Shown here: one piece after another, positions 1-6,532 of the stretch
Layout: each line of letters starts with the position of its first letter
Position numbering within the stretch: the first letter of the stretch is position 1
Source of the DNA: CAVPKN01 sp964588495
GTDB lineage: Bacteria > Chlamydiota > Chlamydiia > Chlamydiales > JAAKFR01
Direction of reading: 5' to 3'
Length of the DNA: 13,878 nt
NCBI GenBank assembly: GCA_964588495.1
Contig: CAZPPS010000047.1
Coordinates: 1 to 13,878, forward strand
Made by a program: the position numbers and the translations under genes
The notes under the pieces: generated by a model
The model's database searches: none
What the model was told of the DNA's origin: nothing
Seen by the model: only the letters and a program-made list of their open reading frames with translations

Positions 1-89
1 TAACCTGAGTTTTGGGTTATTTTTCCTCGTAATCAGCGGATTTTTGTGAGGCAAAGAGGATGAGGGAAAAGAACCCAAAACTCAGGTTA
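1..89. repeat. Long inverted repeat, MITE-like, at the window edge
   Basis: Bases 1-18 (TAACCTGAGTTTTGGGTT) are the exact reverse complement of 72-89. The pairing continues imperfectly inward: T-rich then CCTC at about 20-28 pairs with GAGG then A-rich at about 62-70. The whole 89 bases can therefore fold into one long hairpin. No open frame lies inside. It resembles a miniature inverted-repeat element or the paired ends of a larger element, but the left boundary coincides with the window edge, so any target duplication or leftward extension cannot be seen. Confidence 0.7.
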
Positions 90-281
90 TTAGGAAAACA
101 AATCGGAAAAATAAGGAAATATGTAATAGTGGCTTTCCTGTTGAGATATTTTAACTAGCCAAAGATCCGAAAAAGGAATTTGTGTTAGCTCAGCATACAA
201 AATAATAACAGAAAACCGCTTCTCACTTTTTTATATTGAAAGTGCAAAGCAAGAAGAAAACGAATAGAATTGAGGTTTGTG

Positions 282-1808
282 ATGAAATATTGGGCGATAG
301 GTCCGTGTATCCTTTTTATCATAATGGTAAACATTTGTAATGGAGTTTATGCAATGACTATTGAAATAGATTTAGATGGCAAGTGTCACATCGAAGGGAA
401 AGAATATCCTGTTATTGGATTTGGCACCTACCCTTTAAAGAATGAAAAATGTTTCGATGCTGTAAATCACGCTGCTCAATGTGGTTACCGCATTATTGAC
501 ACTGCCACTTTCTATGATAATTTTGAGCCTATTAGTCGAGCTTTAAATGCATTTGGACGCAAAAATTTCTACCTTATCTCCAAAGTATGGCCCGATTCTC
601 AAACTCCTGAGCGGATAAAAAGTGATATTGAATCAACTTTGAAAAGACTTCAAACCACCTATGTGGATGCTTATCTTCTGCATTGGCCAAATAGTAACAT
701 CCCTATTGAAGATACCCTTCACACCATGAATCAATTAAGAATGAATGGAAAGATACGACACATTGGTTTAAGCAACGTGAATGTAAACCATGTGAAACGT
801 GCTTTAGAAGTCAATGTTCCCATTTCATGGGTTCAAGTCGAAATGCATCCGTTTTTTTATGATGATGAGCTGATAAAATTTTGTCATGACCACGGCATCG
901 GAGTACAAGCATGGGCCCCTTTAGGACGCGGTCGATTAAGCACTGACCCTTTATTGAAGGAAATTGGTGAACGTTATGGAAAAACCGCCTCTCAAGTGGC
1001 ATTAAAATGGATCGTTCAACACGGTTGCATGCCGCTCCCTGGAAGCCAAAATCAGGCGCACATCAGACAAAATATTGATAGTTTGAATTTTACACTTTCT
1101 GCCGCGGATATGCACCTCATTAATGAAAGAGCAAGAAATGGTGTGCGGCAAAGAGTCACAGCTGCTACTGAATTAGGTTTCACTGATGAATTTGATTTTT
1201 CATATGAAGAATGTTGGCCTAATAAAATCCATCTACAGATTTTAAAGGGGCATGAAATTGCCTCGCATGTGAAAGAAATTGTTCAGTTTGTCAATAAAAT
1301 CTATAGAAACCCTCCCTATTTCTATAACGGAGATGATGCGGGATATAAAGCGTATTTGGAATCTTTCCCAAATTTAGGGGACGTTATTGTCTGTTTGGCC
1401 CTTGAAAACAAGGAAATCATAGGAATTGGAGTGGGGTTACCTATGCCAAATCGAGATAGCTATCTGGAACCGCTGTTACAACATGGTTATGACCTTAATC
1501 ATCTTTTTTATTTGGGAGAGTTTGGTTTAATGCCTGAGCATCAAGGAAAAGGCATTGAAGCAACTCTTTATCAAAAGATTGAAGATCATGCAAGTAGCAG
1601 CGGCAGTACCACTAAAATTTGTTTTTGGGAAATCGAAAGTACAACCCAAAATCCTTCCAGTTATTTTCCAAGCGATGATTTTTGGAAACAACTAGGCTTC
1701 GTTCGACATCCTGAGCTTAATTTTCAGATTTTCTGGACAAACATAGGCGCTACTAAAGAATCTCCTCATAAAGCTGTATATTGGATGAAGAGCTTAAAGA
1801 ATTTTTAG
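282..1808 (+). CDS. Aldo/keto reductase fused to GNAT acetyltransferase, possibly exported
   Basis: Numbered from the ATG at 282, residues 1-24 form a signal-peptide-like segment: a Lys, a hydrophobic core ILFIIMV, and VYA before a possible cleavage site. Residues 25 to ~310 are an aldo/keto reductase, an NAD(P)H-dependent carbonyl reductase fold. The catalytic tetrad is visible: Asp73 (IIDTA), Tyr78, Lys101 (ISKVW) and His134 (LLHWP). The LPGSQNQAHIRQN segment matches the cofactor-binding C-terminal part of the family. Residues ~315-508 form a GNAT N-acetyltransferase domain with acetyl-CoA loop QGKGIE (421-426) and a downstream FWKQLGF motif. I chose 282 because TTGAGG at 270-275 is a well-spaced ribosome site; a TTG at 270 is also open. 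An alternative ATG at 354 has GGAG about 8 bases upstream and would give a cytosolic enzyme without the signal segment. A usual AKR is ~280-320 aa, so the ~200-aa extension is a true second domain. Substrates are unknown. Confidence 0.85.
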   Translation: MKYWAIGPCILFIIMVNICNGVYAMTIEIDLDGKCHIEGKEYPVIGFGTYPLKNEKCFDAVNHAAQCGYRIIDTATFYDNFEPISRALNAFGRKNFYLISKVWPDSQTPERIKSDIESTLKRLQTTYVDAYLLHWPNSNIPIEDTLHTMNQLRMNGKIRHIGLSNVNVNHVKRALEVNVPISWVQVEMHPFFYDDELIKFCHDHGIGVQAWAPLGRGRLSTDPLLKEIGERYGKTASQVALKWIVQHGCMPLPGSQNQAHIRQNIDSLNFTLSAADMHLINERARNGVRQRVTAATELGFTDEFDFSYEECWPNKIHLQILKGHEIASHVKEIVQFVNKIYRNPPYFYNGDDAGYKAYLESFPNLGDVIVCLALENKEIIGIGVGLPMPNRDSYLEPLLQHGYDLNHLFYLGEFGLMPEHQGKGIEATLYQKIEDHASSSGSTTKICFWEIESTTQNPSSYFPSDDFWKQLGFVRHPELNFQIFWTNIGATKESPHKAVYWMKSLKNF

Positions 1809-1862
1809 ACTTATGTAAAAAAAATTATGTGGTAGGATCTTCCTGCTAGAAAGGAGATGGTT

Positions 1863-3278
1863 ATGGATGAAATCTACTACTGGTCAGCCTCAAAGTTGAT
1901 TGAAGCAATGAAGCAGAAGCGGCTATCTGCTGTTGAGGTTATGAATGCTCATTTTGATCGATTAGAAAAATTAAATCCTATCATCAATGGACTTGTACAA
2001 CAATTTTCTAGAGAAGAATGTCTACAAAAAGCGATGGAGGCCGATCATGAGGTTGCTACAGGGCGCACAAAAGGCAAATTGCATGGTTTGCCAGTTACTA
2101 TAAAAGATTTGCATTTAGTAAAGGGATTGGCGTCTTGCGTAGGGTGTACAGGCTTAAAAGACAAAGTTGCTACAGAAAACTCAACTATCGTTGCGCGCCT
2201 GCAACAAGAAGGCGCCATTATTATCGGAATTACAAATGTTCCTGAACTACTAGCTTCTTACGAAACTGATAATTTAGTCTACGGAAGAACAAATAATCCT
2301 TATGACTTAAGTAAAACTTCTGGAGGGAGCAGCGGAGGGTGTTCAGCACTTGTTAGTTCTGGCTGTAGCCCGCTGAGTATGGGTTCGGATGCTGCTGGCA
2401 GTATCCGCTGGCCTGCTCATTGTACAGGTATTGCAGCACATAAGCCTACAGTCGGTTTAGTTCCGAGAACAGGCTCTCCTATGGGGAACGCAAAGGGATT
2501 AGTGGCACAATTTGCTACTTCGGGTCCTATGGCACGATATGTCGAGGATTTAATACTTGCGCTACCAATTATTTCTGGCCCCGATGGAATCGATCCTCAT
2601 GTTCCTCCTGTCAACTTAAGCGATGTCAAATCTGTAGATATAAGTTCTTTACGCATAGCCTATTTCATTCAGGATGGCGTTTCTAATACAGCTAATGAGA
2701 TTGTACATACTGTAGAAAAGCTAGTAAAAGAATTAAAAACTCATGTTGCCAAAATTGAGCTAATCACTATCCCCTGTTTAAAGGATACCTATCGTTTGCT
2801 TTGGGAACATTTTTATCTTGGCTCTGATCAAGGACAGGGAACCAAAAATACGTTAGCAATGCTTAGGGTTGACAGACCCTCTCCATTGCTCCAGCAATTT
2901 CTCAAGCAAGCAGAAAAAAGCGTCCTATCTGTGACTCAGTTTCGGAATCTTTTTAGAGAAGTGGATCTTTACAGGATTAAAATGCTGGAAGTATTAAAAG
3001 ATTTTGATATTCTTCTCTCCCCAACTGCTTCGACAACAGCAAAATCGCATGGCACAACTCATGAAGAAAGCAAGGACCTGACCCATTGTATGGTGCATTC
3101 TTTGACAGGTTGGCCCGTGACAGTTGTTCGGTGCGGCGTTTCATCTCAAGGATTGCCCATTGGATTGCAAATCGCAGCAAAGCCTTGGAACGACCATCTT
3201 AGCTTAGCGCTCGGTCTAAAAGTAGAGTCCCTGGAGGGCGGCTGGCAGCCAAGCAATCTTATAACAGAGTCTAGTTGA
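1863..3278 (+). CDS. Amidase-signature family amidohydrolase
   Basis: This is a cytosolic amidase of the amidase-signature family (amide hydrolysis to acid plus ammonia). The Ser-cisSer-Lys triad is readable: Lys81 in TIKD, cis-Ser156 in SGGSSGG, and nucleophile Ser180 in DAAGSIRWPA. Length (471 aa) is normal for a free-standing amidase. It is not obviously GatA: no gatC or gatB lies beside it, and the nearest family types are general or fatty-acid-type amidases, so the substrate is open. Start: ATG at 1857 abuts AAGGAG (1851-1856), whereas ATG at 1863 lies 6 bases after it, so 1863 is preferred. It follows the AKR-GNAT gene by ~54 bases in the same direction and could be cotranscribed. The last codons and the TGA stop fall inside the inverted repeat at 3259-3421, so the extreme C terminus was probably supplied by the insertion. 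Confidence 0.9.
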   Translation: MDEIYYWSASKLIEAMKQKRLSAVEVMNAHFDRLEKLNPIINGLVQQFSREECLQKAMEADHEVATGRTKGKLHGLPVTIKDLHLVKGLASCVGCTGLKDKVATENSTIVARLQQEGAIIIGITNVPELLASYETDNLVYGRTNNPYDLSKTSGGSSGGCSALVSSGCSPLSMGSDAAGSIRWPAHCTGIAAHKPTVGLVPRTGSPMGNAKGLVAQFATSGPMARYVEDLILALPIISGPDGIDPHVPPVNLSDVKSVDISSLRIAYFIQDGVSNTANEIVHTVEKLVKELKTHVAKIELITIPCLKDTYRLLWEHFYLGSDQGQGTKNTLAMLRVDRPSPLLQQFLKQAEKSVLSVTQFRNLFREVDLYRIKMLEVLKDFDILLSPTASTTAKSHGTTHEESKDLTHCMVHSLTGWPVTVVRCGVSSQGLPIGLQIAAKPWNDHLSLALGLKVESLEGGWQPSNLITESS

Positions 3279-3421
3279 CTTTCTACATTTGGACCACCCG
3301 AAAATTCCCGCGGTTGAACGATCGTAAGCTGCCCCATATTATTAATATGAGGTAACTTACGATCGTTCAACCCGGGGTTTTGGGGCGGTCAAAATGCAAA
3401 AGCAACTAGATTCTGGTATAA
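3259..3421. repeat. Palindromic MITE-like element
   Basis: The left end TTATAACAGAGTCTAGTTG (3259-3277) matches the reverse complement of the right end at 3403-3421 with two mismatches. The perfect inner arm GGTTGAACGATCGTAAG (3312-3328) pairs with 3356-3372, and the central ATATT/AATAT arms close a three-base loop near 3341-3343. The segments between (such as ACCACCCG at the left and GGGGCGGT at the right) also pair imperfectly, so about 163 bases form one hairpin. It has no coding capacity. It covers the amidase stop codon and may also act as a transcription end for that gene. Confidence 0.75.
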
Positions 3422-3629
3422 TTAAACACGTAATTCCTAATTTCGTGCGGCTCTAGGATGCACTCTTCTGTTTCCTGAAGTAAAAGTTCGCGGAGTTGAG
3501 AAGAGGACAAAGAAGTTAAGGATCTATGTTAGAATAACCGCAGCTCTGGAAAAATGAAGCGAAAAATTTGCTGGTAAAATAGAATCGACTGAACGAAAAT
3601 AGAATAGTTTATTGCAAATATTCAAATAA
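3422..3629. other. Intergenic stretch between palindromic element and kinase gene
   Basis: No convincing gene is present. The minus strand has a 40-codon open stretch (3409-3528) that ends at a TAG inside the palindromic element and looks faintly like the end of a lost gene. The last 60 bases are A+T rich and contain AAAATAGAAT twice (near 3576 and 3597), which could serve as -10-like elements for the kinase gene, but no well-spaced promoter is clear. Confidence 0.4.
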
Positions 3630-4673
3630 ATGAAATTATTACATTTTATTATAATACTACTATTTTGTTGGAATACATTAGTTGCTAGCGAAGATAGTGA
3701 CAAGCAATCTGCTGAAAATGAATTGTCACGTGCTCATAAGATTTTAGAGCAATATTTTCAAAAGCCTTTGGACAGTCAATCAATTATTTTATTATCAGGG
3801 GGTTTCTCAAAAGCTACAAACTCTTCCGTAAACATTGACAATAAAAGGTATGTACTACGCATATACAAAAATGATCAGTCTTCTAATAGCGAGATTCAAA
3901 GAGAGTTTTACGCTTTACAAGAGGGCGCAAAAGTAGGAATATCGCCTCGTATTCATTCTATCTTCGCAAAAGATAAAGCAATTTTGATGGATTATGTCTC
4001 TGGGAATACAATTTCGATCGATCAAGCAAAACAATGCGCTAATTGCATAAAAATTGCTGAGGCGCTGCGAAAAGCACATGCTATTGAAAAAAACCCCTAC
4101 CCGCCTATAAGTTTGCAGGCCAGGATGGAAGCTCTTTATATTGAACTTTCTAAACAAATTGAAGATATAAATTTTATCACAGAAGCCATTCACTTTATTC
4201 GTTTAGGAAATGCACAAATGGCCAATATGAATGTAAAAAAGGCTAACATTCATGGAGACTTAAACCCTCGCAATATTTTCATCACTCATCAAAGCGTTCT
4301 ATTCATTGATTGGTGTGATACAAACTGGGAAGATCCTTTTTATGATTTGACAAACTTTTCTTTGCTCCATGGATACAGTTTTGAAGAAGAGCAACTTTTA
4401 CTATCTACTTATCTTCAACATAACCCTACAGAGGAGGAACAACGACATTTTTCAACGATTAAACAAATTAATTTGGCAAGCCTCTGTTTGACATGTCATT
4501 ATATTATGAAGAGTCTCCTCTTCAAATTTCCGGATCAATCTATCGATTCGCAAGCTCCAATTAAAGAGTGGTCTTATTATATTGAATTGTTCGCAAATAG
4601 TAGGAGCGAGTTGCCTGCGCAATTTTTCTTTGAGGCAGCGCAATCCGCTCTCAAGTCTGCTCATCGTCTTTAG
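3630..4673 (+). CDS. APH/choline-kinase-family phosphotransferase with signal peptide
   Basis: Residues 1-20 (hydrophobic core FIIILLFCW, then LVAS-ED) look like a classical signal peptide. The remaining ~325 residues are a small-molecule kinase of the aminoglycoside phosphotransferase/choline kinase fold. Visible landmarks are a Gly-rich loop GGFSKATNSS (57-66), an ATP-lobe strand YVLRIYK (74-80), hinge MDYVSG (120-125), catalytic loop HGDLNPRN (208-215, Asp210 and Asn215) and metal-binding Asp227 in FIDWCD. All catalytic positions are intact, so it should be active where ATP is available. The substrate may be choline, an amino sugar or thiamine-like; the sequence does not decide. No strong Shine-Dalgarno sequence precedes ATG 3630, and the next in-frame Met lies far inside the kinase domain, so this start is the natural one. 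A kinase sent across the inner membrane is unusual and hints at an exported effector. Confidence 0.85.
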   Translation: MKLLHFIIILLFCWNTLVASEDSDKQSAENELSRAHKILEQYFQKPLDSQSIILLSGGFSKATNSSVNIDNKRYVLRIYKNDQSSNSEIQREFYALQEGAKVGISPRIHSIFAKDKAILMDYVSGNTISIDQAKQCANCIKIAEALRKAHAIEKNPYPPISLQARMEALYIELSKQIEDINFITEAIHFIRLGNAQMANMNVKKANIHGDLNPRNIFITHQSVLFIDWCDTNWEDPFYDLTNFSLLHGYSFEEEQLLLSTYLQHNPTEEEQRHFSTIKQINLASLCLTCHYIMKSLLFKFPDQSIDSQAPIKEWSYYIELFANSRSELPAQFFFEAAQSALKSAHRL

Positions 4674-4690
4674 TGTATACCGTTACTTTC

Positions 4691-4724
4691 TGGCAGCTTC
4701 TACTGCCAATCAAGTTTTTGATTG
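4691..4724. terminator. Weak stem-loops after kinase gene
   Basis: Two small overlapping hairpins lie just after the kinase stop: TGGCAG (4691-4696) with CTGCCA (4703-4708), and CAATCAA (4707-4713) with TTGATTG (4718-4724). Neither is followed by a clear T tract on the plus strand, so a terminator role is only possible. Confidence 0.25.
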
Positions 4725-4730
4725 CAAAAA

Positions 4731-4800
4731 TGGGGTAAAAGGATGTAGAATCGGGTAAATTTTTCCGAATTTTACCCTATTTAAGGGAAGGGTTACCCCA
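4731..4800. promoter_or_regulatory. Array of GGGTAA half-sites upstream of fic
   Basis: Four related half-sites are arranged symmetrically: GGGTAAAA (4733-4740) and GGGTAAAT (4753-4760) on the plus strand, then their inverses ATTTTACCC (4769-4777) and TTACCC (4794-4799). The outer pair TGGGGTAA/TTACCCCA is a perfect 8-base inverted repeat, with the inner pair nested inside. The right half overlaps the ribosome-binding region of the Fic gene (GGGAAGGG just before it; ATG 4803). This looks like an operator or a translational control hairpin. The regulator is unknown; the winged helix of the Fic protein itself is one candidate. Confidence 0.5.
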
Positions 4801-4802
4801 TT

Positions 4803-5843
4803 ATGCACTCTTTGACGCAAAAATACCTGAAACAGCTGGCCTTTTCGGCAGAAGATTTGACGATATCCCGTGCGCTTGGGGAATACCAGGGAAAGCAGGC
4901 CCTCTACTTTAAACAATCACCAGAAATTTTGAAAGGGTTGAGCCAAGTCGCTATTATTGAATCGAGTGAGTCATCAAACCGCTTGGAAGGGATCACAGCC
5001 CCCTACCAACGGATCGCAGAACTTGTCGTCAAAAACACGAAGCCAGAAGACCGCTCCGAGCAAGAAATTGCAGGTTACCGAGATGCTCTTAATCTAATCC
5101 ATCAATCGTTTCTCCACATGCCCTTCTCAATCAATGTGGTCTTGCAGCTCCACTCTTGGCTCTACCGCTATCTTCCGACAGAAGGGGGCCTTTGGAAAAC
5201 AACCGATAATGAAATCATCGAAACCCATCCTGATGGGAGAAAAAGGATCCGCTTTGTCCCCTCAAGTGCCTTTGAAACTCCCCGTGCGATGGAAAAATTG
5301 ATTGTGAATTATCAAAAAGCTGTCGAGGAATGGAACAAGGAGCCTTTGCTCATAATTCCCTTGGTTATTCTCGATTTTTTATGCATCCACCCTTTCCGCG
5401 ATGGCAATGGACGTTCCGCGCGCCTCCTGACCCTTCTTTTGCTCTATCATTTTGATTTTCAAGTGGGCCGTTATATCAGTTTGGAGCGCATATTCGAAGA
5501 ATCCAAAGAGAGCTACTATGAAACGTTAGAAAAAAGCTCACGCGGCTGGCATCAAGGCAAACACAATCCCATGCCGTGGGTTACCTACTTTTGGGGAGTT
5601 CTCTTGCGCGCTTACATCGAATTCGAAGAACGGGTCGGCGAGCTTAAAACCCAAGGAAGCAAAGCGCAACATATCCGCCTTACCATTGAAAGTATGATCG
5701 GCCCTTTTGCCATCTCCGATCTCGAAAGAAATTGTCCCTCTGTCAGCCGCGACACCATCCGCCTCGTCCTCAGACAGCTACGTGACGAGGGCGTCCTCAA
5801 ACATGTTGGTAAAGGTCGCGGTGCCAAGTGGATCAAGCATTAG
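4803..5843 (+). CDS. fic: Fic-domain AMPylase with C-terminal winged helix
   Basis: Fic enzymes transfer AMP (sometimes other nucleotides) from ATP to hydroxyl side chains of target proteins. The core motif HPFRDGNGRSAR sits at residues 196-207 with catalytic His196. An N-terminal Fic_N-type helix carries the autoinhibitory motif SNRLEG (58-63, S/T-x-x-x-E-G), which makes this a class II Fic with its inhibitory Glu62 in the same chain. Residues ~285-346 look like a winged helix-turn-helix (VSRDTIRLVLRQLRDEG). The architecture and length (346 aa) match stand-alone chromosomal Fic-HTH proteins rather than toxin-antitoxin FicT. The protein has no secretion signal that I can see; it may act inside the bacterium, though Fic effectors are known in intracellular pathogens. 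It is preceded by the GGGTAA operator-like array. Its stop overlaps the convergent DUF1653 gene by 11 bases. Confidence 0.93.
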   Translation: MHSLTQKYLKQLAFSAEDLTISRALGEYQGKQALYFKQSPEILKGLSQVAIIESSESSNRLEGITAPYQRIAELVVKNTKPEDRSEQEIAGYRDALNLIHQSFLHMPFSINVVLQLHSWLYRYLPTEGGLWKTTDNEIIETHPDGRKRIRFVPSSAFETPRAMEKLIVNYQKAVEEWNKEPLLIIPLVILDFLCIHPFRDGNGRSARLLTLLLLYHFDFQVGRYISLERIFEESKESYYETLEKSSRGWHQGKHNPMPWVTYFWGVLLRAYIEFEERVGELKTQGSKAQHIRLTIESMIGPFAISDLERNCPSVSRDTIRLVLRQLRDEGVLKHVGKGRGAKWIKH

Positions 5844-6087
5844 TTTTTTTGTATTTAAACCGGGGCATTGCTTGCCCCTCAATCACAACATCTTCCAAAA
5901 ACATTGTGAGAGGACGCAACCAAATATCTGGATCTCCATACGTCGTGTAAACAACATACTCTTCTAAAGTTTCTGTATGCCGCCCCACACCAATAATTTG
6001 GTAAAGCTTACCTTTGTAATGTTCATAGATCGCCCCTGGTTTGATCGATAGAGCTTGGCTAGAAAAAGGAGGAAGAAAGCGTGTCAT
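5833..6087 (-). CDS. DUF1653 family small protein
   Basis: This 84-residue protein matches the DUF1653 pattern throughout: PGAIYEHYKGKLYQIIGVG, then ETLEEYVVYTTYGDPDIWLRP, then FLEDVV and PRFKY near the end. The family is a small single-domain protein of unknown function, sometimes found beside nucleotide or DNA-related genes. The start ATG (6085-6087) has AAGGA a few bases upstream; that ribosome site lies inside the degenerate dinD fragment, and the ATG overlaps the fragment's TGA (ATGA). The 3' end overlaps the end of fic by 11 bases tail to tail. The length is normal, so the gene is probably intact. Confidence 0.88.
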   Translation of the reverse strand: MTRFLPPFSSQALSIKPGAIYEHYKGKLYQIIGVGRHTETLEEYVVYTTYGDPDIWLRPLTMFLEDVVIEGQAMPRFKYKKTNA

Positions 6088-6302
6088 ATAGATTCCTTCC
6101 TGGGATCTCCATTCTGAGCGATGAGATAACAGGCGCGTCTCGAGAGCATGATATCAGGGATTTCTCTTGTACTAGTCCCTCCAGAACCCACAGTAACCAT
6201 TTTGTTGACGTCAACAAAATGGTCCAGAATATTGTGTGAATAGGTCTGGCAGGCGATTTTAGCCTTATCGACTACGTTTACAAAATTGCGCCATTCATTG
6301 CA
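6084..6302 (-). pseudogene. dinD: Truncated dinD (DNA-damage-inducible protein D) remnant
   Basis: Reading leftward from about 6302, 72 codons give a DinD-like segment: EWRNFVNVVDKAKIAC, then LDHFVDVNKMV, then MLSRRACYLIAQNGDPRK. These are the recognisable N-terminal BRO/DinD-type blocks. DinD proteins are about 270-290 aa, so only around a quarter remains. No start codon or DinD N terminus is present upstream (tRNA-Leu lies 39 bases away), and the frame ends in TGA at 6084 immediately after PRKESI, where the family normally continues with an AQTYF-type segment. The fragment ends exactly at the start of the DUF1653 gene. I call it a relic left by recombination; family recognition is from memory of the motif blocks. 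Confidence 0.75.
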
Positions 6303-6340
6303 CAAAAAGTAAAATGAAGGGAACAAAGAATTTAAACATA

Positions 6341-6422
6341 TGCCCAGGATAGGACTCGAACCTACACACCTTACGGCACCAGATTCTAAGTCTGGCGTGT
6401 CTACCAATTTCACCACCTGGGC
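6341..6422 (-). tRNA. tRNA-Leu (anticodon UAG)
   Basis: The minus strand folds into a class II tRNA. Acceptor GCCCAGG pairs with CCTGGGC, with discriminator A at 6341. The D arm is GTG...CAC and the anticodon arm is CCAGA-CTTAGAA-TCTGG with anticodon TAG. The variable arm is long (GCC-GTAA-GGT), and the T arm is GTAGG-TTCGAGT-CCTAT with one G-U pair. A long variable arm and UAG anticodon give leucine. The 3' CCA is not encoded, so it must be added after transcription. The gene is a lone tRNA, divergent from the secretion operon and followed on its 3' side by the dinD relic. Confidence 0.95.
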
Positions 6423-6435
6423 ATGGGAACTCGAC

Positions 6436-6464
6436 ATCTTAAATAAAGACAACATTAATGGCAA
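6436..6464 (-). promoter_or_regulatory. Promoter for tRNA-Leu
   Basis: On the minus strand TTGCCA (6459-6464) and TAAGAT (6436-6441) are separated by exactly 17 bases, a good match to a housekeeping sigma promoter. The -10 ends 13 bases before the mature tRNA 5' end, which is a fitting distance for a short leader. Confidence 0.5.
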
Positions 6465-6473
6465 GCGGTAAGC

Positions 6474-6502
6474 TTGCAAAAAATCAACTATTTAGGTAGA
6501 TT
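6474..6502 (+). promoter_or_regulatory. Possible promoter for the type III translocon operon
   Basis: TTGCAA (6474-6479) and TAGATT (6497-6502) are 17 bases apart, each matching the sigma-70-type consensus at four of six positions. They end 30 bases before the ATG at 6533. This is the only intergenic space before the operon, so a promoter should lie here, but the match is modest. Confidence 0.35.
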
Positions 6503-6532
6503 TACTCTCTAAAATTGTTCGAGGTTTCGTAT

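Noticed and set aside
180..208. Promoter TTGTGT-17-TAATAA upstream of the reductase gene
   Set aside because: Only three of six positions match in each box, so it is not better than the A+T-rich background.
1857..1862. ATG at 1857 as amidase start
   Set aside because: It directly abuts the AAGGAG sequence, leaving no spacer; the ATG at 1863 is correctly spaced.
5707..5967. 86-codon plus-strand frame across the end of fic and antisense to DUF1653
   Set aside because: It overlaps two well supported genes and has no family resemblance.
6084..6479. 131-residue minus-strand frame as one gene
   Set aside because: Its N-terminal part is tRNA-Leu read as protein (VVKLVDTPDLESGAV is typical of this). 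Only the part left of ~6302 has real similarity, as a dinD relic.
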